DNA from: Bacteroidales bacterium
GTDB lineage: Bacteria; Bacteroidota; Bacteroidia; Bacteroidales; Azobacteroidaceae
Assembly: GCA_003851245.1 (NCBI GenBank)
Contig: BHEP01000004.1
Coordinates: 1-64,000, forward strand
DNA length: 64,000 bases
Reading direction: 5' to 3'
The notes under the pieces were generated by a model, which did not search any database, was not told the origin of the DNA, and was given only the letters and a program-made list of their open reading frames with translations. Made by a program: the position numbers and the translations under genes. This document shows positions 60,747-64,000 of the stretch, one piece after another (the stretch's first letter is position 1; each line of letters begins with the position of its first letter).

Positions 60747-63027
60747 GAGAAAAATTATTTTAGTATGTCTTGTATTGTCTTGCTTCAAGCTTTCGGCGCA
60801 AGAAGTAATCAGTCTGAGCAATCCTGTAGACTTCGTCAATCCCCTGATGGGAACAGCCTCCAAACATTCATTGTCCACAGGCAATACTTATCCTTCTATT
60901 TCTCTTCCCTGGGGAATGAATTGCTGGATGCCACAAACAGGAAAAATGGGAGATGGCTGGGCATATACCTACGATGCCGACAAGATCAGAGGATTCAAAC
61001 AAACACACCAACCCAGTCCATGGATCAACGATTATGGGCAATTTGCCCTCATGGCAGTAACAGGAAAGCTGGTATTTGATCAGGATGAAAGAGCTAGCTG
61101 GTTTTCGCATAAGTCAGAAACAGCAAGACCTTATTACTACAAAACCTATCTTGCCGATTTCGACGTTTCGGTAGAAATAACACCGACAGAACGATGCGCC
61201 GCATTTCGTTTTACCTTTCCTCAAAATGACAGCTCATTCATCATTGTAGATGCAATGGACAAGGGATCATATATCAAAATTATTCCCGAAGAAAAAAAGA
61301 TAATCGGCTATACCACAAAGAACAGTGGTGGCGTGCCCGAAAATTTTAAAAACTATTTCGTTATCTATTTCGACAAGGCCTTTGAATACAAACAGGCTTG
61401 GGAAAATGGCAAGAAGCTTAGCCAGGCATTGGAAATAAGCTGCGATCACTCTGGGGCAAGCATAGGATTCAAAACCCACAAAGGGGAAGTCGTAAATGCA
61501 AAAATTGCATCGTCCTTCATTAGCTTTGAGCAAGCCGAACTAAACCTCAAAGAACTCGGTGCTAGAGATTTTGAAGCAATCAAAACAGATGCAAAAGCCA
61601 TATGGAATAAGGAACTTGGACGTATGAAGGCCGAGGGTGGAAGTATAGACCAAATACGTACGTTTTATTCTTGCCTATACCGCACGATGCTATTTCCTAG
61701 GAGCTTTTACGAATACGACAAAGACGGAAAGGTTATGCACTACAGCCCCTACAATGGACAGGTATTGCCTGGATATATGTTTACCGACAATGGTTTTTGG
61801 GATACTTTTCGCGCCGTATTTCCTCTCTTCAATTTGATGTATCCTTCACTAAATGCCAAAATACAAGAGGGTTTGGTCAATGCCTACAAAGAAAGTGGCT
61901 GGCTTCCCGAATGGGCAAGTCCAGGTCATAGAGATTGTATGATAGGCTCTAATTCTGCATCCATCGTTGCCGATGCCTACCTAAAAGGAGCTAGAGGCTA
62001 CGACATAGAAACGCTGTATGAGGCCTTACTGAAAAACTCTGAAAACGAAGGACCCTTGAGTTCCGTTGGGCGCAAAGGAGTTGCCTACTACAATAAACTT
62101 GGATATATTCCATACAATGTAGGGGTGCACGAAAATGCAGCACGCACTCTTGAATATGCCTACAACGACTATTGTATCTACGAACTTGCCAAAGTGCTCA
62201 AAAGACCACAAGAAGAACTCGACAGATTTGCCAAAAGATCGCAAAACTATCGCAATCTATACGACCCCTCAACAAAATTGATGCGTGGCAAGAATGAAGA
62301 TGGCACTTTTCAATCGCCCTTCAATCCCTACAAATGGGGTGATGCTTTTACCGAAGGAAATAGCTGGCACTACACCTGGAGCGTGTTTCATGATGTGGAG
62401 GGCTTGGTTGATCTGATGGGCGGCAAAAAACCTTTCGTAGAAATGCTGGATTCCATTTTTGTCGTTCCCCCCATTTATGACGATTCGTACTATGGATTCT
62501 GTATACACGAAATCAAGGAAATGCAAATCATGAATATGGGAAATTATGCCCACGGCAACCAACCCATACAGCACATGATATATCTTTATAATTATGCTGG
62601 TGAACCGTGGAAAACGCAGTACTGGTCGCGCGAAATAATGAACAGAATGTATACTCCCACCCCCGATGGATATTGTGGCGACGAAGACAACGGGCAAACA
62701 TCGGCTTGGTATGTATTCTCTGCCATGGGCTTTTATCCCGTTTGTCCCGCTACTGATCAATATGTGATAGGGGCTCCTCTATTCAAAAAGATGACCCTCA
62801 CCCTAGAAAATGGCAACAAGATCCTTATAAATGCGCCAAAAAATAGCGAAGACAATAAATATGTACAAGCAGTTCAATATAAGGGGACGCCATACTCTAA
62901 AAATTGGTTGAGCCACAAGGAATTAATGAAGGGTGCTATCATCGACTTCAATATGTCGCCAACTCCCAGTAAGACTAGAGGCACTCAGAAGAAAGATTAT
63001 CCCTATTCCTTCTCTGATAGTAAATAA
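60745..63027 (+). CDS. GH92 family alpha-mannosidase
   Basis: The 760-residue protein has a signal peptide (MRKIILVCLVLSCFKLSAQ). The family start VDFVNPLMGTASKHSLSTGNTYPSISLPWGMN, the (alpha/alpha)6 barrel (TDNGFWDTFRAVFPLFNLMYP) and the catalytic GDEDNGQTSAWY (Asp646-Asp648 region) are present. GH92 enzymes are calcium-dependent exo-alpha-mannosidases. The usual GNEPSHH motif reads GNQPIQH here (Gln606), which could shift linkage preference. With the GH76 of block A it would degrade an alpha-mannan. It is the last gene of block B. Confidence 0.92.
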   Translation: MRKIILVCLVLSCFKLSAQEVISLSNPVDFVNPLMGTASKHSLSTGNTYPSISLPWGMNCWMPQTGKMGDGWAYTYDADKIRGFKQTHQPSPWINDYGQFALMAVTGKLVFDQDERASWFSHKSETARPYYYKTYLADFDVSVEITPTERCAAFRFTFPQNDSSFIIVDAMDKGSYIKIIPEEKKIIGYTTKNSGGVPENFKNYFVIYFDKAFEYKQAWENGKKLSQALEISCDHSGASIGFKTHKGEVVNAKIASSFISFEQAELNLKELGARDFEAIKTDAKAIWNKELGRMKAEGGSIDQIRTFYSCLYRTMLFPRSFYEYDKDGKVMHYSPYNGQVLPGYMFTDNGFWDTFRAVFPLFNLMYPSLNAKIQEGLVNAYKESGWLPEWASPGHRDCMIGSNSASIVADAYLKGARGYDIETLYEALLKNSENEGPLSSVGRKGVAYYNKLGYIPYNVGVHENAARTLEYAYNDYCIYELAKVLKRPQEELDRFAKRSQNYRNLYDPSTKLMRGKNEDGTFQSPFNPYKWGDAFTEGNSWHYTWSVFHDVEGLVDLMGGKKPFVEMLDSIFVVPPIYDDSYYGFCIHEIKEMQIMNMGNYAHGNQPIQHMIYLYNYAGEPWKTQYWSREIMNRMYTPTPDGYCGDEDNGQTSAWYVFSAMGFYPVCPATDQYVIGAPLFKKMTLTLENGNKILINAPKNSEDNKYVQAVQYKGTPYSKNWLSHKELMKGAIIDFNMSPTPSKTRGTQKKDYPYSFSDSK

Positions 63028-63604
63028 TAGTTGTTTGCATCTCTTTATGAAAATCAAAGTAAGCATAAAGAGATGCAATAATATTCCCCAATCACTCAGC
63101 TCCCGAAGGCTTGTATTTTTAGTGTTGATTCATAATTTGCGTGTGTTTAGTTAGGCTTCTATTTCGTATATGCTCGGTAGCGTCCCCTTAAATGCCTGCT
63201 CCAATTCACGCTCATCGGCTCAGGCAGCATTCTATTTAAATAGGTCGATGCCTTAACTACAACCTTTTTCGATACTAACAGATGCTTAGGCTTAAGCTCC
63301 TGCCAATAAAGTAATAGACTCAAAGTATTTATAATTAGATATATAAAGAATAAACAGATAAGAAAAACGTGATATAAATTAATTAAATATCGATATAGTC
63401 AACTATATTTGCGCCACAATTACGTTGCAGCAATAGGGAGTAAGGCTTACTTTTTTTATTGTCGCAACAAAAAAACAAATTTTAGACGCCGCCTTAATTT
63501 ATTGTTGTTTGGTTTTTTTGTTGTAAATTTGTAGATTGTTACTACTCGTTAAACAAAATCAAGTAGCCTTTGCAAGTTTAATTCAGCAATAATATAAAAT
63601 TAAA
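63028..63604. other. 577-bp intergenic region after block B
   Basis: It holds a strong hairpin (63035-63078), a weak relative of the dispersed repeat (63076-63104, minus), and an unassigned minus-strand open stretch ending at 63159. That stretch reads KVVVKASTYLNRMLPEPMS and then NWSRHLRGRYRAYTK and has no ATG. A short AGTAA-GGC-TTACT stem followed by seven T lies near 63451-63470, and a -7-like TAAATTTG at 63524-63531 precedes the last gene. No tRNA or known RNA was recognised. Confidence 0.45.
63035..63078 (+). terminator. 15-bp stem-loop after GH92
   Basis: TTGCATCTCTTTATG (63035-63049) and its exact complement (63064-63078) flank a 14-nt loop, 8 bp after the GH92 stop. It is followed by TAATATT and no long T-run, but position and strength make it the likely end of the block B transcript. 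Confidence 0.65.
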
Positions 63605-64000
63605 ATGACTAAAAAATTATTTTTTCCTTTTTTCCTTTTTATCGCATTGGCGATGGGAGCATGTTCAGATGACGATGACAATATCACAGGTGGAGTTGTC
63701 GAAGTCAAAAAACAGATTGTAAAATATGATGGCTCTGCTTTGGGCGATGATATTTTTGAATTTAAGTATGATAGCAAACACACACTTTCTTCCTTTGTTC
63801 AATATTATGGGAGATCCGAGATGGTAATAAACTATGCATTGACGTTTGATTCTGAGAATAAATTACAGTCTCTCAAAAAGACTAGGCCAGATGGGCGCTC
63901 AACAACAAGAGAATTTACCTATAGTGCGAATAAGCTTGTAGTCAAAAATATTTACGCCTATTATGAAGGCGATGTATATGAATATACCGATACATTGCAT
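63605..64000 (+). CDS. Lipoprotein, 3' truncated by window end
   Basis: ATG 63605 gives MTKKLFFPFFLFIALAMGAC, a lipoprotein signal with Cys20, then an acidic SDDDDN tether. The visible 132 residues contain YDS and Y-rich strands (FEFKYDSKHTLSSFVQYYG, EFTYSANKLVV) similar to the DUF4595 lipoproteins that mimic RHS/YD-like beta repeats. The frame is open to the last base. Function is unknown; surface exposure is likely from the acidic tether. The -7-like box TAAATTTG at 63524-63531 is a possible promoter. Confidence 0.7.
   Translation, partial: MTKKLFFPFFLFIALAMGACSDDDDNITGGVVEVKKQIVKYDGSALGDDIFEFKYDSKHTLSSFVQYYGRSEMVINYALTFDSENKLQSLKKTRPDGRSTTREFTYSANKLVVKNIYAYYEGDVYEYTDTLH

Noticed and set aside
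1-64000. CRISPR arrays, prophage or replication origin
   Set aside because: No regularly spaced repeats, no phage structural genes and no dnaA-box cluster were seen.

Overview
The window looks like a Bacteroidales chromosome. The signs are a type IX secretion C-terminal sorting domain on the first protein, two SusC/SusD pairs, a hybrid two-component regulator, many lipoproteins, and promoters of the form TTTG-N19/20-TAnnTTTG instead of sigma70 boxes. The genus cannot be fixed from sequence alone. No tRNA, rRNA, CRISPR array or intact insertion sequence was seen.

Layout. (1) 1-7700 is accessory and partly decaying. It holds the end of a large secreted surface protein, a transposase remnant, a broken outer-membrane barrel gene, a secreted HExxH metallopeptidase, a wrecked propeller-type lipoprotein gene and an AAA ATPase. 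(2) 7700-25000 is housekeeping: methyltransferase, S41 protease, coaD, parE, an acetyltransferase, cytidine deaminase, glucosaminidase, dusB, a U32 peptidase, a thioesterase, dprA, a PAP2 phosphatase and a DUF2339/DUF3999 membrane pair. (3) 25000-36600 is polysaccharide-utilisation block A: glutaminase-like DUF4965 protein, IPT/NHL lipoprotein, SusC, SusD, a surface lipoprotein and a GH76 endo-mannanase. (4) 36600-43100 holds a thioredoxin lipoprotein and an alpha-2-macroglobulin-like protein. (5) 43100-63030 is the regulator and block B: HTCS, SusC, SusD, DUF3823, GH127-type, GH2, a frameshifted lipoprotein, three GH43 and a GH92. (6) The end carries a truncated lipoprotein gene.

How they work together. 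Block A (GH76) and block B (GH92, GH43, GH127, GH2) look like one saccharolytic programme for a glycan with alpha-mannosyl and arabinofuranosyl-type linkages. The strongest new observation is that the promoters of both blocks carry the same pair of 17-bp direct repeats (GTAATATnnTGCCAAAT-like), each pair with a 21-bp period and each about 90 bp upstream of a TACTTTTG -7 box. The blocks are 22 kb apart, but only one HTCS is encoded between them. I infer that this regulator controls both, and probably itself.

Other points of interest are a perfect 17-bp inverted repeat just after the lipobox of the GH127 gene, a 9-T homopolymer frameshift in a block B lipoprotein, a perfect 16-bp palindrome over the block B -7 box, a 39-40 bp repeat in two distant intergenic regions, and several CAA/CAG-to-stop lesions in the 2.9-6.1 kb region.
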